From contig CAUYUJ010018055.1 of NCBI GenBank assembly GCA_963575745.1, positions 1 through 64,000 of the forward strand: 64,000 nt of DNA. Direction: 5' to 3'. Source of the stretch: Prorocentrum cordatum. Its lineage: Eukaryota; Sar; Dinophyceae; Prorocentrales; Prorocentraceae. The position numbers were made by a program, and so were the translations under genes. Positions 1-10,453 of the stretch are shown here, in pieces; position 1 is the first letter of the stretch; each line of letters opens with the position of its first letter. The notes under the pieces are model-generated. The model was not told the DNA's origin, did no database searches, and worked only from the letters and a program-made list of their open reading frames with translations.

Positions 1-184
1 GGCATTCTCGGGCCGAAAATGGCAAACAAAAAAAAAACCTCCCGTCGCGATCTGCTTGACAACGCGAGGAGGTCTGGGACTGACTCCCGCTTGCGCTGGC
101 CCCCCGTTTCTTGAAACCCGAAGGCTGAGGAGCAAGAGGGCGCCGCGGCCACGCCGAAGGGACACGCACCGATGGTCCCGAAGA
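1..184. other. Short leader sequence, nothing recognised
   Basis: Mixed-composition DNA with one A10 run near position 30. No coding signature or repeat was recognised. Confidence 0.4.
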
Positions 185-535
185 GGAGGAGGGGGACGAG
201 GAGGCGGATGATGAGGGGGAGGTGGGGGAGGAGGAGAAGGAGGGAAAGGAGGAGGAGGAGGAGGAGGAGGAGGAGGAGGAAAAGGGGGAAGGGAGGGAGG
301 GAGGGAGGGGAGAAGGAGGAGGAGGAGGAGGAGTAGGGAGGAGGAAGGAGGGGGGGAGGGGGAGGAAGAGGAGAAGGCGAAGGAGGAGGAGGAGGAAAAG
401 GGAAGGGAGGGAGGGAGGGAGAGGAGGAGGGAGAGGAGGAGGATGAGGAGGAGGAGGAGGACTAGAAGGAGGAGGGGGTGAAGGAGGAGGAGGAGGTGGA
501 GAAAAAGGAGGAGGAGGACGAAGAAGAACAAGAAG
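185..535. repeat. (GGA)n / polypurine low-complexity tract
   Basis: About 350 bp of nearly pure purine on the + strand, mostly GGA/GAG trinucleotides with GGGA interruptions. The Glu/Gly/Arg-rich open frames here follow from the repeat and are not genes. Confidence 0.9.
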
Positions 536-837
536 GCGCCGGCTGCCACGCCGAATGGGGATGCTGCGATGGCCCGGTACTGGCTCGCACCCGCTCCCCC
601 GCCCCCCCACGTTCAAGCAGAGAGGGCACTCGTGTGCACCGGCCCTGGGCCCGGGAGCGGCCCGGCCAGGATATGGCCCTCGACCCTCGATCTTCGACCC
701 TCGACATCCAGCTCTCCAGCGCGCGCGCACGAGGAGATGGGGAGGGGGTTCGGGGGGCCCCGTTCTCGAGGCCGGGGGATTGTGGAGTCGCACGTCGTTT
801 TGATATGCTTTGTATCGAGTGGAACGCTCCTTCATCT
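536..837. other. Unassigned GC-rich DNA
   Basis: No domain, repeat or RNA was recognised between the purine tract and the gag relic that reads toward it from the right. Confidence 0.4.
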
Positions 838-1799
838 TTATATGTTTTGATGTTGCTTTGTCATGTTTCTGTTCGCCGTGATCCTCGCGATCCCCCGAAT
901 ATGCTTGTCCATCTTGAGGCGGCTCTCTCGCGTCGTGACTAGGGTCTGGTGGTAGTCATCATCTGCTCCCGCCAAGAACGCGTCGGCTTCGTCCTCGAGG
1001 TAGAACGGGCGACTGCTGTCCAAGTCGCCTTCCTCGTCCGCGTCCGTGCATGTGTAGACTCCGTGATCATCGTCCCTTTCGTACCAGTAAACGTCGTCGT
1101 CCTGGACCCAGTGCTCACCGTTGTGCTGGTCCTCTCCATCAACTTGTCCAGTCTCGGTGTCGTTCGCGTGCACTGTCCACGTCCAGCCCGTCCTGTTGCC
1201 CTGTCCTCGGTGCCTACTTCCGCCGCGACGGAATGCATTCTTCTGCGTTGTCGAGATCTTCGCGAAATGGAGCGTCTCGTCTGCCCTCGCGACCACCTGT
1301 TTACGTTCGTCCTTGTCAACGCCGCTGCGCTTCAACGTGTGGTACCCGAGCTCATTCGAATTGATCTTCGTGTCCAGTCCACCTCCTCTAAGTTCCGCCT
1401 CGCCACCTCCATGGCCGAACAAAACGCCGCCATGGGCTCCTTACCTTTCCTGTCGAAGTGTGCGAGGTCGAAGAACGTGTCGAACGCTTCCGGCAACTCA
1501 CGGAAACTGCATTTCGCGAGGCGCTCGGTCTCTAGAAACTTGAACAGCACATTCGCTCTATCCTCCACGGCGTAGTCTCTCGGGTCCGTCTGCTCGATCA
1601 GCACGCTGGTCGAGCTGTCCGCGCCAAGGCGGTTCCGATACAACTTCGGGCCCAGGGCGGCGCGTTGTTCCTTCGACTCGCACCCTAGGTCCGCCGCCTG
1701 AACAGCCCTCCTGTAGCTGGTGAAATTCTTCGGCGCCCCGCCCTTCAGCACCAGGATCTTGGGATCCACTGAACTGTTGTAGTTGTCTCCGCTCGCCAT
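838..1799 (-). pseudogene. Copia-type retrotransposon gag fragment, frameshifted
   Basis: Reads from an ATG at 1799 (MASGDNYNSSVDPKILVLKG) into a gag-like region containing SFRELPEAFDTFFDLAHF and, in another frame, NELGYHTLKRSGVDKDERK. The frame changes near 1380-1420, so at least one indel is present. The arrangement (short N-terminal domain, central KRSGxxKDERKQVVA-like block, acidic C-terminal part ending near 838) resembles the capsid regions of dinoflagellate Copia elements as I know them. No protease, integrase or RT follows, so this is a truncated relic. The class assignment is from recall of the family and is moderate. Confidence 0.55.
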
Positions 1800-2283
1800 G
1801 GGTCGTGGGGGTGGCTAATCCCCGCAATCTTGTCCTGGAGTCCGTGGGGCCAACCACGGAGCTCCGCTACCAACCTCGTTCTCGCTCGTGCTCTCTCCTC
1901 CGATCACCCTCAGCGTGTCGTAGGAGTCACGGCTCGGAGAACTCGATCGAATCGACCGAAACTTTGCTATCGCTGCCAGCATCCCGCTGCAGCTGCTCTG
2001 GGGGACGGGCGCTCCTTTTGCTTGGGCCCAAACGCCGGCGCTACAGGTAAGCGTGTCGGTCCAGTGAAACAGGAGAAAACGGGTCTTGACCCCCCACAGC
2101 TCACACAGCCCAGCACCGCAACTCGCGATGTGTGCCACCACACGAGGATGTCTCGAGAAATAACAGTGGAGGTTTCGAGCGCCACTTAATAGGGGCGACA
2201 AGTAGGTGGGCAAAGAGAGAGAGAGAGAGAGAGATTATCCCAGTGCGACCCTACCTAGGAGTTGGAGCATTTAGGAAAGCAAC
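1800..2283. other. Unassigned DNA with a short (GA)n
   Basis: Upstream (on the minus strand) of the gag relic. Only a (GA)n of about 22 bp at 2214-2235 stands out. No LTR or PBS was identified. Confidence 0.4.
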
Positions 2284-2432
2284 ATCTACATCTACACCGA
2301 CAACTACATTTACATCTACACCTGCATCTACATCTACATCAACATCAACAGCGAGACTCACATCTACATCTACATCTACACCTACATATACACCTACATA
2401 TACATATTCATCTACACCTACACCTACATCCA
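2284..2432. repeat. (ACATCT)n hexamer microsatellite
   Basis: Imperfect ACATCT/ACACCT/ACATAT hexamers for about 150 bp. Confidence 0.9.
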
Positions 2433-2992
2433 CATGCTATGCTATGCTATGCTGCGCTATACCATGCTATGCTATGCTGCGCTATGCTATGCTATGCTAT
2501 AACTTGCTGCGCGATGCTATGCTATGCTAGGCTATGCTACGATATAATATGCTGCGCTATGATATGCTATGATATGCTGTGCTGCGCTATGCTGTGCTAT
2601 GCTGTGCTATGCTGTGCTATGCTATGATATGCTGCGCTGCGCTACGCTATGCTATGCTATGATATGCTGAGCTATGCTATGCTATGCAATGCTATGCTTG
2701 GCTATGCTATGCTATGATATGCTGTGCTGGTGCTGCGCTGCGCTCTACTGCGCTGCGCTAAGCTAAGCTAAGGTAAGCTAAGATGTGCTAAGCTAAGCTG
2801 CTAAGCTAAGCTAGGCTACGCTAGGCAAAGCTAAGCTAAGACAAGCTAAGCTAAGCTAGGCTAAGCTAAGCTAAGCAACTATGAGATAAGCTAAGCTAAG
2901 CTAAGCTAGGGTAGGCAAAGCTAAGCTAAGCTAAGCTAAGCTAAGCTAAGCTAAGATGATAAGCTGAGCTAAGCTAAGCTAAGGGGGCGCAA
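2433..2992. repeat. Pentamer repeats (GCTAT)n then (CTAAG)n
   Basis: Two abutting pentanucleotide arrays. GCTAT with GCGCTAT variants runs to about 2755, then AAGCT/CTAAG units to about 2992. The switch is gradual, as if one pentamer evolved into the other by point changes. Confidence 0.9.
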
Positions 2993-3128
2993 CTGGGGGA
3001 ACCGCGGGGCGGATACTGGGGGGGGCGGGGACTGGGGGAACCGCCCGGGGCGCGTTCCACTGCCCGGCCCCTTTAAGCTAAGAGAGTAAGAACCCTCTAG
3101 GCAGAGCCTAGGTAGGGAAAAACAAAAA

Positions 3129-3163
<35 letters not shown>

Positions 3164-3500
3164 AGAGAGACAGGTGCACTTCTCCAGCCCCGACTGCCCC
3201 CTTCGGGGCTCTAAAGGGCCCCTTGGGGGGCCATAAACTGCAGCCCTCGCTGCCCCCCGCATGTGTCGCCCCCCCCAAGCCAAAAGAACATCCCTCGAGA
3301 ACATGAGACAGACCCTCCGCTGGCCAAAACACACATTGAACACCCGAGGTTACCCTCCCCGGATGCCCAAGACCAGCCAACGACCACGAAGAACGCCAGG
3401 GTACCGTAACCTCCCCGAACCGACCTCGGCTTTGATGGGCCGACTCTCCACCACCACTACCTTAGGTCAGACGAGGGAGAAGGGAGGCTGGGGAGGTCCT
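2993..3500. other. Unassigned DNA with (GA)n at 3130-3171
   Basis: A 40-bp (GA)n is the only repeat. No coding signature was recognised. Confidence 0.4.
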
Positions 3501-3570
3501 TCTCCTCCTCCTCCTCCTCCTCCTCCTCCTCCTCCTCTCCTTCTCCTCCTCCTCCTTCTCTTCCTCTCGG
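3501..3570. repeat. (CTC)n microsatellite
   Basis: Roughly 60 bp of TCC/CTC repeats. Confidence 0.9.
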
Positions 3571-3767
3571 TGGACAAACCTCCCTGTAGTAAACCTCCCT
3601 TTCATGAAAACGGCCGGGGACCGAAACCGACGGACCTGGACCCGCAAAAATGACGGCCGCGACGCCCTCTCGCGAGCCGAAAACGGCCAACTCCTTCATC
3701 GACGTGTCAGGTTAGGAGGTCTATCCACCCCCGATCCTCCTCCCTCTCCTATCTTGGGCGCCCGAGC

Positions 3768-3985
3768 TATCCGGGGTAACTCGGGCCCGGGGTAACTCGG
3801 GTTCGGATTCCCGAAAAAGGAACCCGAGTTAGCCCTGACCCGAATTACCCCTGATAGTTCGGTGCTCTGGACGCCCGAATTATCCGGGGTAACTCGGGCC
3901 CGGGGTAAGTCGGGTTCGGATTCCCGAAACAGGAACCCGAGTTAGCCCCGACCCGAGTTACCCCTGATGATATTCGGGGCTCTGC
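3768..3985. repeat. Tandem pair of ~112-bp hairpin-forming units
   Basis: Two near-identical units (about 3768-3857 plus spacer, and about 3872-3985). Each holds GGGGTAACTCGGGCCC and the inverted pair AACTCGGGTTC ... GAACCCGAGTT around a 15-nt loop. The outer flanks TATCCGGGGTAA and TTACCCCTGATA are also roughly complementary, so each unit can fold back almost end to end. Confidence 0.75.
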
Positions 3986-3987
3986 CT

Positions 3988-4026
3988 CTTCTCTCCTCCT
4001 CCTCCTCCTCCTCCTCCTCCTCCTCC
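3988..4026. repeat. (CTC)n target tract at the LINE 5' junction
   Basis: About 39 bp of TCC repeats run directly into the SL-headed 5' end of the LINE. The same repeat resumes at 10558 immediately after the LINE 3' end. Confidence 0.8.
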
Positions 4027-4048
4027 TCCGTAGCCATTTTGGCTCAAG
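4027..4048 (+). other. Genomic copy of the dinoflagellate spliced leader
   Basis: All 22 nt agree with the conserved dinoflagellate SL (D = T here), including core GTAGCCATTTTGGCTC and terminal AAG. It is followed by ACTTATGC, not by a GT donor, so it is an mRNA-derived leader copied into DNA and not an SL RNA gene. Confidence 0.9.
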
Positions 4049-4186
4049 ACTTATGCTTTGGCGGGCTGAGCCCGCATTGGCAAAAACGGATACCGCTAGT
4101 CCGCGGCAGCTAACTGTGTGTACGGAGGTCCCTCGATCGAGGGGTTCGCGAGCCTCCAACCTGACCCCCCCCCAGCCGTCGCTGCC

Positions 4187-5260
4187 ATGGCCCCGCCGCC
4201 TGAGAAGCAGGATTGGCTGTGTCGCTTTTGTGTGCAGCGCTCTGGTGAACCTTGGGTCAATCCAGGGTACAAGATGTACTGTGCTGGGCGAGTCATCGAC
4301 GGATGTGGTGGGATGCACAAGGGAGCGTGCTATCTTCGCAATGTGGAGCCCAAGGTCCCGTCGGTGCGCAAGCCCAAGCCTGAGCGCCCCCCTCCGTGGG
4401 CAACGGCATCGGACACGGCCAAGTTGCTCGCTCGGCTGCAGGCGGAGGTCGCCGAGCTTCGCAAGCAGAATGCCCAGAAAGTCCCCAGTGGGGTGCAGCC
4501 TGGTGTGCAGCTCGCCGAGCAGAGCAAGTCGGAGGATGATGAGGACGCGAAGATTATGTTGCAGGTTGGGGCTCAAGAGGGCATCCATGCGGCATGTGTC
4601 GGCGTGCCAGGCATGGAGCAGGTGGCTGCGGATGCGCTGGCGGCCAAGAACGCGCTGCTGGAGAAGAGGCGTTCCAAGCAACCGCTATGTGCGCAGATTC
4701 GGCAGTTGTCCACTAAGCTGCAGAATGAGACGTCCAAGTTGCAGAAGCTGGAGAAGGTTGCGTCGGCTAAGGCGGCTGAGCTTACGCAATTGCAGAAAGA
4801 TGCGGCAGAAGCTGAGTCCAAGGCGGCAGCCCAGAGGGTGGTCATCGTGGAGCTCGAGGGCCAGCTGCAGCAGCTGGGCAAATCTGCTCCGCAGCCTCCT
4901 GATGGTGCTAAGCCTGCTGCTGGTGGGCAGATCGACACGTCGGTGCTGGACGCTTTGCTGGGGGCGGCTGGCATTCATGGAGAGTTACTCGTTGCGGTCA
5001 AGGCCAACCCGCTGGTGGACAAACTGGTGGTACCTGTTCAGGTGTCTGATGGGAGTGGGGGTTCCACTGGTTCGGATAGCGAGCCGTCCCAGAAGAGGCC
5101 GAAGATCAAGGAGCCTGACTTTGACGATATGGAAGAAGACAAGTTGCGAGAAGGTCTCTCGGCAGTCGGCTTTGTCGGAGAGCTACCGTCAGAAGTTGAA
5201 GAGTTGCGGGCGATGGCCAAGAAGGCCTTCAGTGGCGCGACGGCCTGGAGCCCGTATTAA
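4187..5260 (+). CDS. LINE ORF1 protein (Zn-binding/coiled-coil)
   Basis: 357 residues from the first ATG (MAPPPEKQDWLC); an upstream open frame from 4118 lacks an ATG. A Cys/His cluster at residues about 11-48 (C-x2-C, then further Cys and a His in CGGMHKGAC) looks like a small zinc-binding module. A charged, Leu/Ala-rich region at about residues 75-250 has heptad character (KLLARLQAEVAELRKQ; KLQNETSKLQKLEK) and is a likely coiled coil. The C-terminal third is acidic and ends at a TAA. LINE ORF1 proteins usually bind element RNA as multimers, and this one's position before ORF2 supports that role. No RRM or esterase motif was recognised. Confidence 0.75.
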   Translation: MAPPPEKQDWLCRFCVQRSGEPWVNPGYKMYCAGRVIDGCGGMHKGACYLRNVEPKVPSVRKPKPERPPPWATASDTAKLLARLQAEVAELRKQNAQKVPSGVQPGVQLAEQSKSEDDEDAKIMLQVGAQEGIHAACVGVPGMEQVAADALAAKNALLEKRRSKQPLCAQIRQLSTKLQNETSKLQKLEKVASAKAAELTQLQKDAAEAESKAAAQRVVIVELEGQLQQLGKSAPQPPDGAKPAAGGQIDTSVLDALLGAAGIHGELLVAVKANPLVDKLVVPVQVSDGSGGSTGSDSEPSQKRPKIKEPDFDDMEEDKLREGLSAVGFVGELPSEVEELRAMAKKAFSGATAWSPY

Positions 5261-5306
5261 TAGCTGGATAATCATACTTGTGCTACGATGTTTATTGTCG
5301 TTTGCC

Positions 5307-8300
5307 ATGATGATGTCTGGTACGTTCTCAAGTTCGTCTCTGCCTACTACCTCGACCTCGGGGGGTTCGGCATGCAGCGCTGGGAGTTCGGGGGCGACTG
5401 GGTCCTCGGCGTCGAGCGGTGCACTCACTGGGCCTGTTGCGAAGCAGGCTCAGCAGAGGTCGCCACATGTGCTACCTCCTACTGGCGAGACATGGTCGAC
5501 ATGCGGCTTGTCTACTTCGGTTTCCGACGCCAGCGGCTGTATGCACTGCTCACCACCCTCGCCTTCGGCGGCATCGGGCGGCAGAGGGTACCAGCAGCCG
5601 CAGGCGTTTCTCTCGCCCCCTGTGGAGCTCCTAGCAGTTTCGAAAAATGTGTCAGGACAGCCACCTGCGCAACTCTTACATTCAGGTGAGTGCGGTGGCG
5701 ATGAGAGGGTGGTCAAGGGCTTCATCACGACGGCGAATGTCTCGAGCGGCGGCCCTCTCATCAAGTGTTTAGCAGCTGGCCCGCCCAGCTCCATCATCGC
5801 GGTGCAGGAGCATCATGGTATCTCGTCTCGGCTGGGTTCGTTGCAAAATCAGGCGAAGGATCCCGGCTATCATGGTGTGTGGAGTGCTGCGGTGCCGTCT
5901 GAAGGTGGTGGTACCTCTGGTGGCGTGGCTATCCTCACCAAGACGCACATCTCGGTCACTGCGGCGCCCTACTTCGACCAGGATATTGCGCCTGGAAGAC
6001 TTTGTGCTGATCATGTTCGCTGGGGAGTGCGCAATGGCATCGTGGTTGTGTCAGCTTATTTTCATGATTCGGTCGGACTCAATGACGAGAACGCGTTCAT
6101 TCAGGCCCACCTGCAACACTACTTGCTGTTGCTCTCGGCTTTAAAGCTTGACTGGGTTTGTGTAGGCGACTTCAACATGAGCTCGGATGTGTTGATGACA
6201 GGTTGGAGCCAAGGGTTCCCAGGAGTGCATTGTGTTCCGCGGGAGAATACTTGTGTGAAAGGCCAAGGCAGTATCATCGACTTCGGCATAGTTTGCAGCA
6301 ATTTAGCTTTGCGGGTGGGTTCACCTTGGGTGGACCTGGAGTCTGAGCTGTATCCACATCACCCTGTCCATTTTCCCTTGGCTGTGAAAGACGTTGAGGC
6401 GTGGGCTCGCCTGCCCGTCGAGCCTCGTGGCTGGGGGCCCGAGGCCCCGATTGGCTGTGCGCCTTTCCCGCGGACTCGTGAATGGAAACGCGCATTGCAT
6501 TGCGTTCTGACAGCTGGGGGCCAGGTGGGCCTACAGCGCGCTTGGGACCAGGTGTTGCGTAGTATTGAATGTGAGCTTTCTGACCGATGGGGACACAGAC
6601 ATTTGGATCGTTCGTCGCATGGAGGCCGTGGGGGTGACGTTGCCTTTCGCATGGTGAAGCTTGAGTGGAAGCCCCCGCGGCGGAGAGTGTACCAGACCCA
6701 GCAGGTGGCGGCGCTGCAGGTGGCAGCAGGCTGGCTCAGGCATGGTCGCGCTATGTGGCAGCATGTTTGTGAACTTGGGCAGAGGCTGATGGCGGCCAAC
6801 GTGGTGTGCTCGGTCACTATTGGTCAGACGTCTCGTGTAGTTGAGTTGCTGTGTGAGCTGAATCAGTTCTACTTGAAGATTGTTCGGGCGTCGGAGACGC
6901 TTGGAAAGCTGGATGTGGACCTGGCGCAGTTCTTGGCTCGTGGCATCACCGTCTGGACAGACCCCGTGGCTGGACACACAGTACAATGCTTCCTGGATCG
7001 TGCTGATGAGGCTAGGAAGAAGTTCGAGCGTGAGCAAAGGGCCAGTTGGCGTCAGTGGGCTCGCGATGCGCTAAGTGGAGGTGCTTCAATGGCGCATCGT
7101 TTTACTCGTGTTCATCCGTTGCATGAGGTGCTGGAGCCGACCACTCGGGCCAGCCCCCATCAATTAGCACAGCGGGAGATGGAAAAGTGGAAGAAGATCT
7201 GGACGGTGCATGGCCTTACGCAGTGGTCTCGGCCCTCCGACTTCGACGACTGGGACCACCTGCCCGAGATGTCCGTGGCCACGCTGCGGGCTGTTTGCCT
7301 GAAGCTCAAGGCGAAGACGGCGGTGGGTCAGTCGGGGATTGCTCCTCGAGCGTTGTGGCACCTCTCGGACGCAGGTCTCATCGTGCTGTCAAAGTTGTTT
7401 CAGCGGTGCGAGAGTTTGGGATTCTGGCCAGACAACCGCATATTCACCACGCTGGTTAGGCTGCCGAAGGAAGGAGGCGGGTCTCGTCTCATCGCCTTGG
7501 TACAGACGCTGGTTCGGGTGTGGGCTAAGGCCCGCAGCTCCATCAGTCGGCAGTGGGTTGCTCAGACAGACCTTTGCGATGTCTGGGGGGCTGGAGGCGC
7601 TGGTCGCACTTCCTCGGCGGCGGCGTTCGAGCATAACCTGATGGCGGAGGTTGCGTCGCTGCTTGGCTGGCACACGGCGACGGCGGCGGTGGATGCGTGG
7701 AAGGCCTACGAGTCCGTCAGCCCTGGCGAGCTGCTTAGTGAGGCCCGCCACCATGGCTTTCCCCTTAGGCTGGCCTGGATGGTGATCGAATACCATCGCC
7801 AGCCGAGGGTACTGAAGGCGTTCACTTCCTTTTCAGAGGCCTTTGTACCATGGCAGGGCATGCTTGCAGGCTGTGCCCATTCCACCTCCCTCCTCACGCT
7901 CCTCACCCTACGCTCTGTGCGGCGAGTCCGAGCGAGTGGCGTCGTGCCCCGCGCATTGGTCGATGACCTCACGATTCAGTGGGTGGGGGCGGAGGCGGGT
8001 GGGATCTCTAAACTGTTTACTGCGCTGGCCAATTTTGAAGCTGATGTTAAACCTTTGGGAATCGTTCTCCAGGACTCGGCCTCGGGGAAGTCTGGCTACG
8101 TGGTGGCCAATCGTAAGGTCCTGCGGGCCTCGAAACCCTGGGCTCGCGCGGTTCGGCTGGAAGCCAAGCGTAACATGCGGAATCTTGGTCACGAGCTCTC
8201 TGGGCGTGAGCGCAGGCGGCCGCTCACCCGACAGAGAATCGCTAAGCTTGGTCGTCGCATGAACCGTGTTTATCCTCTGCAGAAGGCGGCTGGGACTCGG

Positions 8301-9485
8301 GTGTCCGTCCTGTGGCGCACTGGCCTGCTTCCAGGTGCTAGTCATTGCTGTGCCGTTTCTGGGACCACGGACGCCGAACTTCGGAAGCTGAGAGCTGCTG
8401 CGGGGGCTTTGGTTGGCGCGAAGGGTCGCGGGGGGTCCCTGACGGTCTACTTGGCGTCTCAGGCGGATCCGTGGTGTGACCCGATTTTTGAAGCCACGAT
8501 TGCCCCAGTCAAACACTACGCCCAGGTTATTTGGATGCAAACTGTGTCCCTGGGCACTCTCGAGAGGGCCTGGAGGGTCTTGGCCGAAAAGCGGGGTCAG
8601 AAGTTCTCCTGGCTCCATGCCTCGGGCCCGCTTTCGGTGGTGGCGCTGTCTCTCCTTCGTGTTGACTGGTGCATGGAGTCTTCTGTGCTGATCCGTTCCG
8701 ATCAGGGAATGGTGTACTCTTTGCTACAGATTGATCCGCAGCATTCAATCAAGTTGCTTCGTGCTGGCATCCAGCGCTGGCAGATGCGTCGCATCCAGGC
8801 TCATTTTCCTGGTTTCCCCGAGGACGCCGAGTTGTGGCCCCGTGGGATCCGTGCTTGCGCTGGGTCCAAGTGGGCCGCGCTCAAAAACCCCAGGTCGGCT
8901 GGAATCCTTCGGTCTCTCTGGTCCGACTCCTGGTGGCCCCAGGCCAAGTTGCATGACAAAGGGCTCGCCCCCGATCCTAAGTGTAGGGGCTGCGGAGCAG
9001 GCAGAGAGACGTGTGGTCACCTGTTGCTCGAGTGCCCAGTGCTGCGTGAGCAGCTGCTGGAGTTTGAAGATGAAGTTCCGATTTCTGAGTCCCTGGCCAA
9101 AACTCGCGATCGGTTTCTGGACCAGGGGCCGGTTGGGCGACCAGGGGCCGCTCTGGACCCTGAGAGTTTTGAGTTGTCGGTTGGGCTCCCGTTGCTCCTG
9201 ATGAGTCCCCCTGACCCTCCGTGTGACCCACCGATTTTTTGGTGGGGGGATTGGGAATCTAATCCCTCGCAGTGGTCCAATGCTGCATTCACGGACGGGT
9301 CAGGTATGTGGTCGTCTCAACCTGAGATTAGGGCGTGTGGCTGGGGTGTGGTCCAGCTGAGCGCGTCGGGCATGCCACTAAGAGCGTGCTATGGCAGGCT
9401 CGGAGGCGCCAGCCAAACGGTTGGTGAAGCCGAGCGGGTCGCCTTTTTGCGAGCGGTGGAAAAATCCCGTCGCAGCAGGTCGTAG
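5307..9485 (+). CDS. LINE ORF2: endonuclease, reverse transcriptase, start of RNase H
   Basis: Starts at the first of three consecutive ATG codons 46 nt after the ORF1 stop, in a different frame. Residues ~130-380 carry an exonuclease-endonuclease-phosphatase fold: VQEHHG (Glu), GGVAIL, VVSAYFHDS, VGDFNM, SIIDFGIV and YPHHPV at the usual SDH site. RT follows at ~700-900, with motif A as AAVDAWKAYESV, motif B as WQGMLAGCAHS and motif C as LVDDL, so the catalytic Asp residues are present. A zinc finger CRGCGAGRETCGHLLLEC lies near residue 1225. RNase H begins with AAFTDGSGMW near 1327 and is cut off by a stop at 9483-9485 after a frameshift in an A5 run at 9460-9464. The function is target-primed reverse transcription; activity in this copy is doubtful because of the shift. 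Confidence 0.85.
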   Translation: MMMSGTFSSSSLPTTSTSGGSACSAGSSGATGSSASSGALTGPVAKQAQQRSPHVLPPTGETWSTCGLSTSVSDASGCMHCSPPSPSAASGGRGYQQPQAFLSPPVELLAVSKNVSGQPPAQLLHSGECGGDERVVKGFITTANVSSGGPLIKCLAAGPPSSIIAVQEHHGISSRLGSLQNQAKDPGYHGVWSAAVPSEGGGTSGGVAILTKTHISVTAAPYFDQDIAPGRLCADHVRWGVRNGIVVVSAYFHDSVGLNDENAFIQAHLQHYLLLLSALKLDWVCVGDFNMSSDVLMTGWSQGFPGVHCVPRENTCVKGQGSIIDFGIVCSNLALRVGSPWVDLESELYPHHPVHFPLAVKDVEAWARLPVEPRGWGPEAPIGCAPFPRTREWKRALHCVLTAGGQVGLQRAWDQVLRSIECELSDRWGHRHLDRSSHGGRGGDVAFRMVKLEWKPPRRRVYQTQQVAALQVAAGWLRHGRAMWQHVCELGQRLMAANVVCSVTIGQTSRVVELLCELNQFYLKIVRASETLGKLDVDLAQFLARGITVWTDPVAGHTVQCFLDRADEARKKFEREQRASWRQWARDALSGGASMAHRFTRVHPLHEVLEPTTRASPHQLAQREMEKWKKIWTVHGLTQWSRPSDFDDWDHLPEMSVATLRAVCLKLKAKTAVGQSGIAPRALWHLSDAGLIVLSKLFQRCESLGFWPDNRIFTTLVRLPKEGGGSRLIALVQTLVRVWAKARSSISRQWVAQTDLCDVWGAGGAGRTSSAAAFEHNLMAEVASLLGWHTATAAVDAWKAYESVSPGELLSEARHHGFPLRLAWMVIEYHRQPRVLKAFTSFSEAFVPWQGMLAGCAHSTSLLTLLTLRSVRRVRASGVVPRALVDDLTIQWVGAEAGGISKLFTALANFEADVKPLGIVLQDSASGKSGYVVANRKVLRASKPWARAVRLEAKRNMRNLGHELSGRERRRPLTRQRIAKLGRRMNRVYPLQKAAGTRVSVLWRTGLLPGASHCCAVSGTTDAELRKLRAAAGALVGAKGRGGSLTVYLASQADPWCDPIFEATIAPVKHYAQVIWMQTVSLGTLERAWRVLAEKRGQKFSWLHASGPLSVVALSLLRVDWCMESSVLIRSDQGMVYSLLQIDPQHSIKLLRAGIQRWQMRRIQAHFPGFPEDAELWPRGIRACAGSKWAALKNPRSAGILRSLWSDSWWPQAKLHDKGLAPDPKCRGCGAGRETCGHLLLECPVLREQLLEFEDEVPISESLAKTRDRFLDQGPVGRPGAALDPESFELSVGLPLLLMSPPDPPCDPPIFWWGDWESNPSQWSNAAFTDGSGMWSSQPEIRACGWGVVQLSASGMPLRACYGRLGGASQTVGEAERVAFLRAVEKSRRSRS

Positions 9486-10453
9486 TCACTGATCTTTTGG
9501 GCCTGGCCAATGAAGCTCAGGAGTGGAGTGCGGAGTCTGAAGGTCCAGGGGCTGAGCATGCCGCGGTGTGGCGGCAGATTCGTGCTGCGGTCGTGCGTCG
9601 CGGAGGGGTCCCGCCCACCACTCATTGGTGTCCTGCCCATAGGGACCTCTCGGATGCGGCCCTGGCGACCCCTGGATCTGGCCCGCCGTTTTTGTACGTC
9701 CTGGGAAATGCCTGGGCTGATTTCTTTGCCAAGGCTGGTGCTGCCAGCCAGATGGTTGGACAAGGCACGGCTGATCTGTTTCGGATCGCGCTCAAGGAGT
9801 GTCAGGAGTTCGCCAAATATCTGGCTTGGGCTGGGGGTCGGGCCATTGATCTGGGGATTGGGGCGTCGTCGTTGTCGGATGGGGCTGCTCGTTCTCGTCC
9901 GAAGCCTGGCCCCCGCCCAACCCCTGTCGAAATTTTAGAGCCTGGTGAGCCCCTCGCGTGCCACAGCATGTATAGGAGTGACGCCGCCCAGGAATGGAGA
10001 TGCAGGCGGTGTGGAGTCGCCACCAGGACTGCAGCTGGTCTCCGCGCCCTCAGGTCCTGCTCGGCGCGCTGCACGCCTACCGAGGTGCAGCGCTGGCAGG
10101 CCGCCCGCGCTTTCTCTCGCTGCTCCGATTGGAGGCCGACCTCCGATGCGGTCCATGTCGCCCTTGAGGCGGCGGCAAGGGTCCTTGAGACGGGCCCCAC
10201 CTGGGTGCCGAGCCCTGGGGAGGGCTCTGGGGCTCGGCGTTTTGGCGACTTGGCCCTGTTCCGCGACCTCGGCCATCGGATGGCTGAGGCGGGTGCGTAC
10301 GTCTTTTGTGAGCGGTGTGCGTGCTGTGCTGGGGAGTCTGGGCGGGTGCTTGGTCTCAAAGCCCCTTGTCAGGGACCTTCGGAGGTCCCCAAGACTCTCA
10401 GCGCTCAGAAGACCCGCCTCCAGAGGTTGAGGAGTGGGCTGCCGCCTAGATAG
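9461..10453 (+). pseudogene. LINE ORF2 C-terminus (rest of RNase H and Zn-finger tail) in a shifted frame
   Basis: Continues ORF2 in the next frame: QQVVVTDLLGLANEAQEW, then THWCPAHRDLSDAA and YVLGNAWADFFAKAGA, the last two RNase H motifs (His and the GNxxAD Asp). A further Cys-rich stretch WRCRRCGVATRTAAGLRALR and YVFCERCACC suggests extra zinc fingers at the C-terminus. One additional A in the A5 run at 9460-9464 would put this in frame with the upstream part, so the break is a single-base indel in a homopolymer, either real or an assembly error. The stop is at 10451-10453. Confidence 0.8.

Noticed and set aside
4053-5306. Extension of LINE ORF2 upstream to 4053
   Set aside because: This stretch overlaps ORF1 in another frame with no ORF2-like content; the ATG at 5307 after the ORF1 stop is the better start.
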